A DNA stretch of 64,000 nucleotides. It comes from Vibrio tubiashii (lineage in GTDB: Bacteria; Pseudomonadota; Gammaproteobacteria; Enterobacterales; Vibrionaceae). The notes under the pieces are model-generated. The model did no database searches. It saw nothing but the letters and a program-made list of their open reading frames with translations, and was not told where the DNA came from. The stretch covers positions 62,001 to 126,000 of the forward strand of contig NZ_CP117030.1 of NCBI RefSeq assembly GCF_028551255.1, written 5' to 3'. Below, piece by piece: positions 25,625-34,531 of this stretch. A program made the position numbers and the translations under genes. The stretch's first letter is position 1, and each line of letters begins with the position of its first letter.

Positions 25625-25643
25625 AATAATTGTGATTCTCATT
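25625..25643. promoter_or_regulatory. Candidate Fur box upstream of the DUF2846 lipoprotein
   Basis: On the minus strand, AATGAGAATCACAATTATT matches the 19-bp Fur consensus at about 15 positions by my alignment. It lies 73 bp upstream of the lipoprotein start. This is a manual match only. Confidence 0.4.
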
Positions 25644-25690
25644 AAGTTTTAAGTGTGGGCGATTTAGCTTCTCGCCCATTTAATGAGCAC

Positions 25691-26203
25691 TTAACGAGCC
25701 TTAGCTTGGCTTTTTACGTATTTCTTTACTTTCTTCATTGCCATTTGGCGTTTCAGGGGCGACAGGTAGTCGATAAATAAATTACCAGAGAGGTGGTCTA
25801 TTTCGTGCTGCATCACGATGGCTAGGAACTCATCACTTTCAACTGTGATCGGATTTCCCTCTCGATCCAGCGCGGACACAACCACTGAAGTAAAACGTTC
25901 AACTTCAGCGTAGTAATCTGGGACAGACAGGCATCCCTCTTGACCAAAGGCTTTGTTTTCACCACTAATGACTTCCGGGTTAACTAGGATTAGTGGCTCA
26001 TCTCTGTTATCTGAAAGGTCAATGATCACCACCGCTTCTTTACGACCTACCTGTGTAGAAGCCAAACCAATACCGTTGTCAGTCGCATATAGGGTTTCGA
26101 GCATATCGTCGATTAGAGTTTGTATTGACGCAATGTCCGTGACTTTCTCAGCGGTTATCTTGAGGCGCGGATCTGGGGCAGTGAGAATATCTAATACAGC
26201 CAT
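25691..26203 (-). CDS. def: Peptide deformylase (probable second paralogue)
   Basis: This 170-residue metalloprotease removes the formyl group from nascent N-termini. All three motifs are present: GIGLASTQVG (motif 1), EGCLSVP with the metal Cys (motif 2) and QHEIDHLSGNLF with HExDH (motif 3). It is not next to fmt, the usual partner of the housekeeping copy, so it is probably the extra deformylase that vibrios carry on chromosome 2. It forms a close pair with the GNAT gene upstream (23-bp gap). Confidence 0.93.
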   Translation of the reverse strand: MAVLDILTAPDPRLKITAEKVTDIASIQTLIDDMLETLYATDNGIGLASTQVGRKEAVVIIDLSDNRDEPLILVNPEVISGENKAFGQEGCLSVPDYYAEVERFTSVVVSALDREGNPITVESDEFLAIVMQHEIDHLSGNLFIDYLSPLKRQMAMKKVKKYVKSQAKAR

Positions 26204-26226
26204 TTCTTCATTCTTACTAAATTAAA

Positions 26227-26682
26227 TCATAGGGTTAGTTTAAAACCTTCATGACTTGCTTTAAAGCCTAATTGCTCGTAGAACCTGATTGCGTCTGGGC
26301 GAAGTTTGTCGCTGGTGAGTTGAACCATGCTACAACCTTTCTTTCTCGCAAGCTCTATAGCATGTTCAAACATACGTTCTCCGAAGCCCAAACCTCGGTA
26401 TTTTTCATGGATTCGAACGCCTTCAATAAGGCAGCGCCAACTACCAATATGAGTGAGATAAGGAATAAACGTAAGTTGTAGCATGCCGACAAGTTGGTTT
26501 TGTTTCTCTACTACTAGTAGAAGGTTGTTTGGGTCTGCATCAATTGCCTCGAAAGCTTCGATGTAGGTATTGTTCAAAGGTAGGGAAGGGTCTTCTCTTT
26601 TGTTACCTAATACGTCGTTGGCAAGTAGCGATACAAGATGCTCCAAGTCACTCATAACTGCTGTTCTGTAGTCTAGTTTCAT
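26227..26682 (-). CDS. GNAT family N-acetyltransferase
   Basis: This 151-residue GNAT has the acetyl-CoA motif GVRIHEKYRGLGFGERMFEHAIELA and the C-terminal DAIRFYEQLGFKASHEGFKL. The chosen ATG at 26682 (MKLDYRTAVMSD) has a perfect GGAGG nine bases upstream; an in-frame ATG five codons earlier would place that site inside the gene. It is co-directional with def, 23 bp ahead of it. Protein N-terminal or small-molecule acetylation are both possible. Confidence 0.87.
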   Translation of the reverse strand: MKLDYRTAVMSDLEHLVSLLANDVLGNKREDPSLPLNNTYIEAFEAIDADPNNLLLVVEKQNQLVGMLQLTFIPYLTHIGSWRCLIEGVRIHEKYRGLGFGERMFEHAIELARKKGCSMVQLTSDKLRPDAIRFYEQLGFKASHEGFKLTL

Positions 26683-26874
26683 GTCGGCCTCCTTCATGTT
26701 CGGTTCACTAACTTACAGAAAAGACGATTCTTTGGCTATTCACAGGATAGTGAACCTCCAGAACAACATCTTAACTGCCTTGGGCGCATTGAGCATGAGA
26801 TAGATCAGATGAGTCTATGTTTTAAGTTCATTTTGATGCATATTGAAGTTCAACAAATGAACAATGGAGGTAAA

Positions 26875-27408
26875 ATGGGGACGTCAGTTTTTCTTAGCTA
26901 CCCAAACGCATATACCCAATGCCAACTTGATTTCATTTCTGCTCTCTCTTGTTATCTCACTGAACGTGGCTACTCACCAAGAACGTTAGGCGTAACAGAC
27001 TACGATTTGGATGCACCGCTGAAGTCGATACGACGTTTAATGTCGGAATCTAATGGTCTGATTACGGTCGCTTTTCGTCGCTATTATGTTGAACAAGGGG
27101 CTGCGAAACCCGGGAGCTCGTCAGAGTACGATATCAGTCAGCAGTGGTTTACTAGCCCATACAGTCAAATTGAGCCTGCAATGGCATTCCAGCTGGGGTT
27201 GCCTGTGTTGATCTTGCGCGAAAGCCGAGTCATCGCGGATGGAATCTTAGATAAAGGCGTGCTTGGTACGTATATGCCGGAATTTCATCTGGGTGGCTCA
27301 TGTGCTCAATATCTTCACTCGCGTGAATTCAATCAGCTGATTAGGAAATGGGAATCTCAGGTCGAAAGGGTCGTCGAAAACCGTGGCAATCCACCTGTTC
27401 TCTATTAA
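26875..27408 (+). CDS. TIR-like / deoxyribosyltransferase-fold protein of unknown function
   Basis: This 177-residue protein is read from an ATG at 26875 because GGAGG sits 8 bases before it; earlier in-frame starts lack this. It opens with SVFLSYPNAYTQCQLDFISAL, has LKSIRRLMSESNGLITVAFRR in the middle, then WFTSPYSQIEPAMAFQLGLPVLIL. That resembles TIR domains, which have FISY at strand A and an S-x-W-x-x-x-E helix carrying the catalytic Glu followed by a hydrophobic strand. The E of SQIEPAMA would be the NADase-type Glu. No partner gene of a known TIR defence system is adjacent. Family assignment is tentative. Confidence 0.6.
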   Translation: MGTSVFLSYPNAYTQCQLDFISALSCYLTERGYSPRTLGVTDYDLDAPLKSIRRLMSESNGLITVAFRRYYVEQGAAKPGSSSEYDISQQWFTSPYSQIEPAMAFQLGLPVLILRESRVIADGILDKGVLGTYMPEFHLGGSCAQYLHSREFNQLIRKWESQVERVVENRGNPPVLY

Positions 27409-27624
27409 GGACAGCAGTGAATAGAACTTTTGCACTTGGTTTTTATGCCATGCCTCTAAAGTCTATTCACGCTTTTAACTCCTACTTTCACAAAATTTCT
27501 CTTCGTCTATTCCACAAATCTGATACAGATAGCTTTATTAATAAAATGTAGTGATGTTTTATATGCTTTGTTAATGGTGTTTGTGCTCTAAAAAGCCAGA
27601 CATTTAGCTAGTGGGAATATCTTT

Positions 27625-29577
27625 GTGAATCAGATGCTTGGTAGAGACTCGTCGGTTTCTGATACCGAACCAATGACGAAAAAAACGCATCGCGCTAAGT
27701 TTAAGTGGCGGGGCATCGAAGTGCGACTGGGTCTCGCGCTGGCAATGCTATCGATGACGACGTTACTGCTTGCCCTTTTTAGTTCGACCACTTATGACAA
27801 GCTAGAAAGCGCGTTGCTTGAGCTCAAGGAAAAAGAAATCCCCGCCCTTGAGCAGGCGGCTAGGCTAAACGATATGGTGCGTTTGGTGATCACGGAATCG
27901 TCTCAGCTGGTCTCAGCCGATTCGAACCTTGAAAGGCGCAATGCCATGGTTCGTATTGAAGACAGCATAGAAGAGATGAACCAAGTTCTTGCCCATTTTC
28001 CTGAGTACCATGCTTACTTTAAAGACTTGATTATGCAGGTGAGTAACAGCCTGAGTTTACTCTATCAAAGCGGTGAAGAATCGCGGCAGCTCAACAAAGA
28101 GTTACGCAACCTGCTGGAAGGTTTTTATCCTCTCTTGCAGCAAGTGAGTGAAGAGCTTGATAGCTTACCTGCGGAGCAAAAGTCCCGTCTTCAGTACAGC
28201 CAGCTAAAGGCGTTGTTGTTCTATCAATTAGGCTTGGTTGAGAAGCTTTATAACGATGGCAGCTTCAACGAGTTGGATTACACAACCTACCGTCTAGAGC
28301 AATTGGGACAAGATTGGTTTAGCTTGTGGCTCGAAAGTGGGCTCGCTGAATCTTTGCCTGCGCTCGATGAAAAGCTTTCAGTAATCTACACCCTTGCCTC
28401 TCGCTCAAGCCGTTTAGTCCAGCTCAAGAACCAAGCGTTGGAGCACTACTATCAGCAGGAATTCTTACTTGAAAACAGCCGTAAATACCTGCATCAACTC
28501 TCCGTTCAAATAGAGCGAAATACGTCTAACGTTAACTTAGAAATTGATTCGTCGATTGCCCATGTACAAGCCTCGTTAGCTTCAAACCGCACCTTCTCGC
28601 TTGCTCTCTCGGTGTTTAGTCTATTTGCCGCAGCAGGGATTGCTTGGTTCTACGTGCGCAAGAATATTTTGGAGCGCCTGCTTAACCTGAGAGACGATAT
28701 GTTTGCCATCTCAACAGGGCACTTGGATACCGATATTGAGTTAAAAGGGCAGGATGAAATAACCCAAATGGCGAAGTCTCTACAAGTATTCCAAGCCACC
28801 GCAAAAGTAGTGAAAAAAACCAACCAAAAACTGGAAGCTGAAGTCGAAGAGCGCAGATTGGCAGAAGAGAAACTTCGCGTCACTCAAGACGAGCTGATTC
28901 AAGCAGGCAAGCTTGCTGCACTGGGGCAATTGAGTGTTGGAATTACTCATGAAATGAACCAACCTTTAACCGCGATCAGCAGTCATACTCGCAGCGCGCA
29001 AAAGTGGCTAGAGCAAGATCGTTCAGATAAAGCGACCCAGAATCTGCACAAAATAGAAACCCTGCTGGGTAAAGTCGCGGCTCTGACGCGTCACTTGAAA
29101 GCCTTCTCGCGTAAGAGCGATGGCAAAGTGAGCTCGGTAGCGGTGATGCCTGTTGTCAACGATGCGATAGAGCTCTTTGCCAATAAGCAGATACCGATAG
29201 TGCTCGACTGTAATCTCTCTTCTTGTGAGAGTGTTCGAGCAAACCCGATTCGCTTAGAGCAAGTGTTAGTTAACTTAATCAGCAATGCGATTGACGCCGT
29301 AGAACAAACCCCTGAGCCGCTTATTTTGGTGTCTGTCTCTAGAGTAGGAGAAGAGGTTAGGATTGCGGTTAAAGACAATGGCAAAGGCATAGTCGCTGAC
29401 GATATTCCTCATATTTTCGACCCATTTTATACCCGTAAAGAGGTGGGCAAGGGCTTAGGATTAGGGCTCTCTATCGCTTTTAATATCATCAAAGATTTTG
29501 GTGGTTCAATTCGGGTTAACTCACAGCCGCAACAGGGCAGTGAGTTTGTTGTTCATTTAGAAGGCGCAAGAACATGA
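27625..29577 (+). CDS. Sensor histidine kinase, DctB/PgtB-like
   Basis: This 650-residue kinase has TM1 at about residues 35-55, a periplasmic helical sensor of about 270 residues, TM2 near 325-345 and a HAMP (NLRDDMFAISTGHLDTDI). A coiled coil (KKTNQKLEAEVEERRLAEEK) leads to the HisKA domain with H442 in GITHEMNQPLTAI and to an ATPase domain with NLISNAIDA, DNGKGI and GKGLGLGLSI. The ITHEMNQPLTAI box is typical of kinases that pair with NtrC-type regulators such as DctB and PgtB. The start is a GTG with a weak ribosome site; ATGs at 27634 or 27673 are alternatives. The response-regulator gene overlaps it by 4 bp. Confidence 0.92.
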   Translation: MNQMLGRDSSVSDTEPMTKKTHRAKFKWRGIEVRLGLALAMLSMTTLLLALFSSTTYDKLESALLELKEKEIPALEQAARLNDMVRLVITESSQLVSADSNLERRNAMVRIEDSIEEMNQVLAHFPEYHAYFKDLIMQVSNSLSLLYQSGEESRQLNKELRNLLEGFYPLLQQVSEELDSLPAEQKSRLQYSQLKALLFYQLGLVEKLYNDGSFNELDYTTYRLEQLGQDWFSLWLESGLAESLPALDEKLSVIYTLASRSSRLVQLKNQALEHYYQQEFLLENSRKYLHQLSVQIERNTSNVNLEIDSSIAHVQASLASNRTFSLALSVFSLFAAAGIAWFYVRKNILERLLNLRDDMFAISTGHLDTDIELKGQDEITQMAKSLQVFQATAKVVKKTNQKLEAEVEERRLAEEKLRVTQDELIQAGKLAALGQLSVGITHEMNQPLTAISSHTRSAQKWLEQDRSDKATQNLHKIETLLGKVAALTRHLKAFSRKSDGKVSSVAVMPVVNDAIELFANKQIPIVLDCNLSSCESVRANPIRLEQVLVNLISNAIDAVEQTPEPLILVSVSRVGEEVRIAVKDNGKGIVADDIPHIFDPFYTRKEVGKGLGLGLSIAFNIIKDFGGSIRVNSQPQQGSEFVVHLEGART

Positions 29578-30926
29578 CGATGGAAAAGCAAATCACCCTC
29601 ATTGACGATGAATTGGATGTCGTAGAGGCAGTCAGTGAGATGCTAGAGCTTGAAGGCTTTAACGTAACCAGTTTTACCGACCCGAAAGCGGGTTTGAAGT
29701 CGTTATCTCCGGACAGTAAGCAAGTTGTTCTATGTGATGTACGTATGCCGCAACTTGATGGTTTATCCATGCTAGATGCGATTCAAAGTCGTTCGCCTGC
29801 GTGTGAAATCATCCTGATGAGTGGTCATGGTGATATTCCGATGGCGATTGAAGCGATGAAGCTTGGTGCTTTCGACTTTATTGAAAAGCCTCTACAAAGT
29901 GATGAGCTGATAGAAAAGCTCAACCTCGCTTCAACGCAGGTGCAGAACGCACCTGATACGCTGTCGGATACGCCAGAGCTACCGATTGAGAATGTCGTGA
30001 TTGGGGTTTCTAGTCAAATGGAGATGGTACGAAGCCAAGTGTTGGCTTTGGCTCGAACTGGGGTGGATACCATCATCAATGGTGAAACAGGAACGGGCAA
30101 AGAAGTGATTGCTAGAGCCCTGCATCGTTACTCAAAACGCCGTGATAAGCCGTTTGTTGCCATTAACTGTGGCGGTATGACGGAAAGCATCATTGAGAGT
30201 GAGTTGTTTGGGCATGAGGCAGGCTCTTTTACCAGTGCGAATAAAAAGCGTATCGGGAAAATTGAACAGGCAAACGGTGGCACTCTATTTCTTGATGAGA
30301 TTGAAAGCATGCCAATTGCGGTTCAGATTAAGTTGCTCAGAGTGATACAAGAGCGAGTCATTGAACGTGTTGGCGGAAACACACTGATTCCAGTTGATAT
30401 TGTTGTGGTTGCAGCAAGCAAAGCTGATTTATCGGAGCTGAGTCAGCGCGGTGAGTTTAGGGCCGATCTGTTTTATCGACTCAATATCGCCAGTCTAAAT
30501 TTACCGCCATTACGCCAGCGCAAAGAAGACATTCAGTCTCTGTTTAGGCACTTTGTGGTTCAAGCTAGTCAAAAATACAAAACGCGACCATCGACCCTCT
30601 ACGCTGAGCAAATACAACAGCTATGTCGTCATGACTGGCCCGGAAATGTGCGTGAGCTAAGAAACGTCGCAGATCGATTTGTCTTGGGCATTGTGGGCGA
30701 AGGGTTTGATTTGCAGGCACCGTCGACTCAAGGTAGTGAAGCCTTTGCGTTTGAGCAGCAAATGGAGCAGTACGAGCGCAATGTTCTCACAGAAGCGCTA
30801 ATCGAAATGGCAGGCAATATTAATGAGGTCTCGCTACGGCTAAATCTACCGCGCAAAACCTTATATCGAAAGATGAAAAAGCATCAATTGGATAAAGAGA
30901 GCTTTAAAGCGAATCGCACCAACTGA
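29574..30926 (+). CDS. NtrC-class sigma-54-dependent response regulator
   Basis: This 450-residue regulator has a receiver domain with phospho-acceptor Asp55 (VVLCDVRMP), an AAA+ domain with Walker A GETGTGKE and Walker B GGTLFLDEIES, and a C-terminal Fis-type HTH (INEVSLRLNLPRKTLYRKMKKH). The loop that contacts sigma-54, normally GAFTGA, reads GSFTSA here; Phe and Thr, the essential pair, remain. It is coupled to the kinase gene by a 4-bp overlap. It probably activates the two sigma-54 promoters at 31006-31022 and 32540-32556. Confidence 0.92.
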   Translation: MTMEKQITLIDDELDVVEAVSEMLELEGFNVTSFTDPKAGLKSLSPDSKQVVLCDVRMPQLDGLSMLDAIQSRSPACEIILMSGHGDIPMAIEAMKLGAFDFIEKPLQSDELIEKLNLASTQVQNAPDTLSDTPELPIENVVIGVSSQMEMVRSQVLALARTGVDTIINGETGTGKEVIARALHRYSKRRDKPFVAINCGGMTESIIESELFGHEAGSFTSANKKRIGKIEQANGGTLFLDEIESMPIAVQIKLLRVIQERVIERVGGNTLIPVDIVVVAASKADLSELSQRGEFRADLFYRLNIASLNLPPLRQRKEDIQSLFRHFVVQASQKYKTRPSTLYAEQIQQLCRHDWPGNVRELRNVADRFVLGIVGEGFDLQAPSTQGSEAFAFEQQMEQYERNVLTEALIEMAGNINEVSLRLNLPRKTLYRKMKKHQLDKESFKANRTN

Positions 30927-30946
30927 ACGATAGACACAAATGACTC

Positions 30947-30982
30947 AATATAACGGAGTGATAGTGTGGCTGAAGTTATATT
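30947..30982. promoter_or_regulatory. Candidate enhancer dyad upstream of the GDPD sigma-54 promoter
   Basis: AATATAAC (30947-30954) and GTTATATT (30975-30982) are exact inverted copies 20 bp apart, ending 23 bp before the -24 element. The left arm overlaps TGACTCAATA (30941-30950), which resembles the TGACCCAAAT repeats found before the second sigma-54 promoter. This is suited to binding by the NtrC-class regulator, though close to the promoter. Confidence 0.4.
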
Positions 30983-31005
30983 ATTGAATTTTAAGGTTAA
31001 ATTAT

Positions 31006-31022
31006 TTGGCATGGAGAGTGCA
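31006..31022 (+). promoter_or_regulatory. Sigma-54 (-24/-12) promoter of the glycerophosphodiesterase gene
   Basis: TTGGCATGGAGAGTGCA matches the consensus TTGGCACGNNNNTTGCA, with the invariant GG and GC in the correct 10-bp register; only two specified positions differ. It follows immediately on an NtrC-class regulator gene and lies 116 bp before the start codon at 31138. Confidence 0.82.
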
Positions 31023-31137
31023 ATAGAGTAACCACTCTGATTTAAACTTGCGGAAACAAATCTGTAAAGCGGATGTAAACCGTTGTTGTCAGAGTCGATT
31101 AAAAATCAATAAAACAATTTGCTGCAAGGAGAAACCG

Positions 31138-32349
31138 ATGAAGCAAATCTTAACCAGTGGTATCACTCTATTGTTAGGTGTTAGCTCAATTGCCATGGCG
31201 GGCAACGAACCAGCGCAGGTCGGCCCGCGCCCTCTCTATCTCGTTAGCGATATGGAAGAGAGTCCTCTAAAAACTAAGCTTGAAAGCTGTAGTGACGGCC
31301 CATTTTATCGTAGCGATTTTTCGATTGGTCACCGCGGCGCAGCAATGCAGTTTCCTGAGCATACCAAAGAGTCGTACCTTGCTGCGATTGCGATGGGAGC
31401 AGGTGTACTTGAATGTGATGTGACCTTTACTAAAGATAAACAATTGGTTTGTCGTCATTCACAAAGTGATCTCCACACTACAACCGATGTTCTTGCTCAT
31501 CCTGAACTTGCTAAGAAATGTTCAGTGCCGTTTAAACCAGCTAATCCTGAGACTGGCGAGGATGCTCAAGTCGAGTGTCGTACCTCAGACTTTACTTTGG
31601 CTGAGTTTAAAACCCTGAAAGGCAAGATGGATGGTGCAAACCCGAAAGCCACTACTATTGAAGAATACATGAACGGGACGCCGGGGTGGCGTACTGATTT
31701 GTACTCACAAACCGGTACTTTGATGACCCACGCTGAAAGTGCAGCGTTGTTCAAAAAGCACGGTGTGAAGGTTACTCCAGAGCTGAAGTCAGCCAAAGTT
31801 GAAATGCCTTATCAGGGCTTCAGCCAAGAGAATTATGCGCAGAAGCTAATTGATGAGCTGAAAGCGGCAGGGTTTACAGCCAAAGATGCTTATGTTCAGT
31901 CATTCAACCTAGATGACGTGAAATACTGGATTAAAAACGAACCTGAGTTTGGTAAACAAGCCGTTTACCTCGACGATCGTGTTTACAATCTAGAAGGCTT
32001 TACTGCGACGCTAGAGAACATGAAAGCGCTATCTAAAGATGGTGTTCAAATCATTGCTCCACCTCTATACGCGCTGATTCAGTTAGACGATAAGAATGCG
32101 ATTGTTGCATCAGAATACGCGAAGCTAGCCAAACAAGCCGATCTCGATATTATCGCTTGGACATTAGAGCGTTCTGGCCCACTTGCGCAAGGTGGCGGTT
32201 GGTATTACCAAAGCGTTACTGAGCAAATTAACCAAGATGGCGACATGATGAAAGTGTTGGATGTGTTGGCGAAAGATGTTGGCGTACTAGGCGTATTCAG
32301 TGATTGGCCGTCAACAGTCACTTACTATGCTAACTGTATGGATATCTAA
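31138..32349 (+). CDS. Periplasmic glycerophosphodiester phosphodiesterase family protein
   Basis: This 403-residue GDPD-fold enzyme has a signal peptide ([21 protein letters not shown]). It has the family motif [16 protein letters not shown] with catalytic His, then the metal ligands in [10 protein letters not shown] and the second His of VCRHSQ. It hydrolyses glycerophosphodiesters to glycerol-3-phosphate and an alcohol in the periplasm. AAGGAG precedes the ATG; an in-frame TTG at 31048 lies just after the sigma-54 promoter and is unlikely. It is expected to be switched on by the upstream two-component system and to supply substrates for the ABC importer that follows. Confidence 0.9.
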   Translation: MKQILTSGITLLLGVSSIAMAGNEPAQVGPRPLYLVSDMEESPLKTKLESCSDGPFYRSDFSIGHRGAAMQFPEHTKESYLAAIAMGAGVLECDVTFTKDKQLVCRHSQSDLHTTTDVLAHPELAKKCSVPFKPANPETGEDAQVECRTSDFTLAEFKTLKGKMDGANPKATTIEEYMNGTPGWRTDLYSQTGTLMTHAESAALFKKHGVKVTPELKSAKVEMPYQGFSQENYAQKLIDELKAAGFTAKDAYVQSFNLDDVKYWIKNEPEFGKQAVYLDDRVYNLEGFTATLENMKALSKDGVQIIAPPLYALIQLDDKNAIVASEYAKLAKQADLDIIAWTLERSGPLAQGGGWYYQSVTEQINQDGDMMKVLDVLAKDVGVLGVFSDWPSTVTYYANCMDI

Positions 32350-32392
32350 TCGGCGATACTGTCTAAGTTAGCAAGATTTTTTACTAAAGATG

Positions 32393-32415
32393 AAGGGCTT
32401 TCGAGCCCTTTTTTT
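32393..32415 (+). terminator. Terminator after the GDPD gene
   Basis: AAGGGCT, loop TTCG, AGCCCTT, then a run of Ts. It separates the GDPD gene from the ABC importer operon, which has its own sigma-54 promoter. Confidence 0.93.
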
Positions 32416-32440
32416 AGTTATAAATTCCATGAGACAAAAA

Positions 32441-32484
32441 TGACCCAAATACCGCGGCTCGTACAAGACACATTTGACCCAAAT
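32441..32484 (+). promoter_or_regulatory. Direct repeat TGACCCAAAT x2 upstream of the importer promoter
   Basis: Exact copies at 32441-32450 and 32475-32484, start-to-start distance 34 bp (close to three helical turns), lie 56-99 bp upstream of the -24 element. A similar TGACTCAATA occurs before the GDPD promoter. These are candidate activator sites of the neighbouring NtrC-class protein. Confidence 0.45.
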
Positions 32485-32539
32485 TAAATGGTGCTAGATC
32501 TGGTTGTTTTTAAAATATTGAAAATATTAACAAAAATAG

Positions 32540-32556
32540 ATGGCATGTCCCCTGCA
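32540..32556 (+). promoter_or_regulatory. Sigma-54 (-24/-12) promoter of the PhnD-like ABC operon
   Basis: ATGGCATGTCCCCTGCA keeps GG and GC in the right register of the -24/-12 consensus and shares GGCATG and TGCAATAG with the GDPD promoter at 31006-31022. It lies 47 bp before the binding-protein start codon. Confidence 0.8.
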
Positions 32557-32602
32557 ATAGCAAAGATGAACATCAACAATAACGTGAATGTAAGGTTCTA
32601 AT

Positions 32603-33643
32603 ATGAAAAACAGTGTAAAAGGATTGTTAATCGCTGGCTCTTTGCTGCTTCCATCTATGGCGATGGCAAGTGAGTGTGCTAACCGTGGGGTACTGGATGA
32701 AAGATATTGCGATGAAAACCAAGATTTAGTGGCAGATTCACCAAAAGACTCGAATGAGTGGATCGACCCAAGCACCTTGGTTTTTACCTACACACCAGTA
32801 GAAGACCCAGCGCTGTATAAAGATGCGTTTGCCGATTTCCAAGCACACCTAAGCAAAATCACTGGTAAAAAGGTCATTTACTACACTGTTCACTCTAACT
32901 CGGCTCAGGTAGAAGCCATGCGCTCTGGTCGCTTGCATGTCGCGGGTTTCTCAACGGGCCCTACAGGCTACGCAGTAAACCTAGCGGGCTATGTGCCAAT
33001 TGCGGTAAAAGGTGACGAAGCTGGTTTCCAAGGCTACAACCTAGTGACTATCGTTCGTAAAGACAGTGGCATTAACGAAATGGCAGACTTGAAAGGTAAA
33101 CGAGTTGCCCATACTTCGGCCTCTTCAAACTCTGGCAACCTAGCGCCACGTGCTTTGTTCCCAGCACAAGGTTTGGTGCCAGATGAAGACTATAAAGTGC
33201 TTTACTCAGGTAAACACGATCAATCTATCCTAGGCGTATACAATGGCGACTACGATGCAGCGCCTGTTGCATCAGATGTGTATGACCGCATGGTTGCGGC
33301 TGGTCGTGTTGATGACTCTGAACTTAAAATCATCTACCGCAGCCCGCGTTTCCCAACATCTGCATTTGGCTACGCTTACAACCTAAAACCTGAACTGGTA
33401 GAGAAAATTAACGAAGCTTTCTTTAGCTACCGTTTCACTCCAGAGATGAGTGCGGCATTTAAAGGCGCAGACCGCTTTTCACCAATTACCTACCAAGAGG
33501 ATTGGTCAGTTATCCGCGATATCGCTCATGCAACAGGCACGGCTTACACAAAAACCGGTCTGAAAAAACTGGCTGAGAAAGATGCAGCTAAGCGCGCTAA
33601 GAAAAAAGCAGCTGAGCTAGCAAAGCAAGCCACCAACCAATAA
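32603..33643 (+). CDS. PhnD-type periplasmic substrate-binding protein
   Basis: This 346-residue protein has a signal peptide (KGLLIAGSLLLPSMAMA) and a type II periplasmic binding fold of the PhnD/PtxB group: FTYTPVEDPALYKDAFADFQAHL near residue 55, HSNSAQVEAMRSGRLHVAGFSTGP, LKGKRVAHTSASSNSGNL and YNGDYDAAPVASDVYDR. Relatives bind phosphonates, phosphite or phosphate esters. The context (secreted GDPD upstream, no C-P lyase genes in view) points to a phosphate ester or its alcohol moiety. The C-terminal 22 residues are Lys/Ala-rich, unusual for the family. Confidence 0.88.
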   Translation: MKNSVKGLLIAGSLLLPSMAMASECANRGVLDERYCDENQDLVADSPKDSNEWIDPSTLVFTYTPVEDPALYKDAFADFQAHLSKITGKKVIYYTVHSNSAQVEAMRSGRLHVAGFSTGPTGYAVNLAGYVPIAVKGDEAGFQGYNLVTIVRKDSGINEMADLKGKRVAHTSASSNSGNLAPRALFPAQGLVPDEDYKVLYSGKHDQSILGVYNGDYDAAPVASDVYDRMVAAGRVDDSELKIIYRSPRFPTSAFGYAYNLKPELVEKINEAFFSYRFTPEMSAAFKGADRFSPITYQEDWSVIRDIAHATGTAYTKTGLKKLAEKDAAKRAKKKAAELAKQATNQ

Positions 33644-33745
33644 TAACTCTCTAACAACGTCAAAAAGTACGGTGCCTAGTGTGTAGGGCACGGGCATCGT
33701 ACACCCTAAATTTGGGCTCAAAATAAGAAAACAAGGAATAGTAGT

Positions 33746-34531
33746 ATGGCCGTAGCAAGCTGTGACGCATCAAAATACGACGGAATAAAGATCAACAATC
33801 TCTTTCATGAGTACGTGGCAGGTAAGCCAATCCTTAAAGGCATCGACATTGATATCGATCAGCCGGGCATCATTGCCATCATAGGCCCATCGGGTACAGG
33901 TAAAAGTACCTTATTGCGTTGCATCAACCGCTTAAACGACCCGACCAGCGGTGAAATCTTGTTTGAAGGTGAAGACCTGACAAAACTGCAGGGGCAAGCA
34001 TTACGTAAACAGCGTCGTCACATCGGGATGGTTTTTCAAGAGTACAACTTGGTTGAGAGACTAACGGTAATAGAAAATGTGCTCAGTGGGCGTTTAGGCT
34101 ACATGTCTTCATGGAACGCTTGGCGTAGAAACTACTCGAAAGAGGATTTACAAAAAGCGTTCGAGCTTCTTGAGTTCGTTGGCTTGCAAGACTTTGCCAA
34201 TCAGCGTGCCGATAGTCTTTCTGGCGGTCAGCGTCAACGTGTCGGTATTGCGCGTGCCGTGATGCAAGACCCATACATCTTATTGGCGGATGAGCCAACC
34301 TCATCTCTCGACCCTAAAACCGCGGTCGAGATTATGGAACTGATGGAGACGTTTTCCAAAGATAAGCAAATCCCTGTTCTGGTGAATATCCATGATGTGA
34401 ACTTGGCGAAGCGTTTTGCCAATCGCATCATTGGTATGTGTAACGGTAAAGTGCATTACGATGGCAGCCCAGAAGGTATTAGCGAAGAAGATCTGAAGAT
34501 CATCTATGGAGGTGAGTCATGGCTAGATTAA
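33746..34531 (+). CDS. PhnC-type ABC importer ATP-binding protein
   Basis: This 261-residue ATPase has Walker [10 protein letters not shown], signature [14 protein letters not shown] and Walker [13 protein letters not shown], with the switch His in [11 protein letters not shown]. That last stretch and the [29 protein letters not shown] segment are typical of PhnC. Its stop overlaps the first permease start by 13 bp. It energises the two PhnE-like permeases. Confidence 0.9.
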   Translation: MAVASCDASKYDGIKINNLFHEYVAGKPILKGIDIDIDQPGIIAIIGPSGTGKSTLLRCINRLNDPTSGEILFEGEDLTKLQGQALRKQRRHIGMVFQEYNLVERLTVIENVLSGRLGYMSSWNAWRRNYSKEDLQKAFELLEFVGLQDFANQRADSLSGGQRQRVGIARAVMQDPYILLADEPTSSLDPKTAVEIMELMETFSKDKQIPVLVNIHDVNLAKRFANRIIGMCNGKVHYDGSPEGISEEDLKIIYGGESWLD

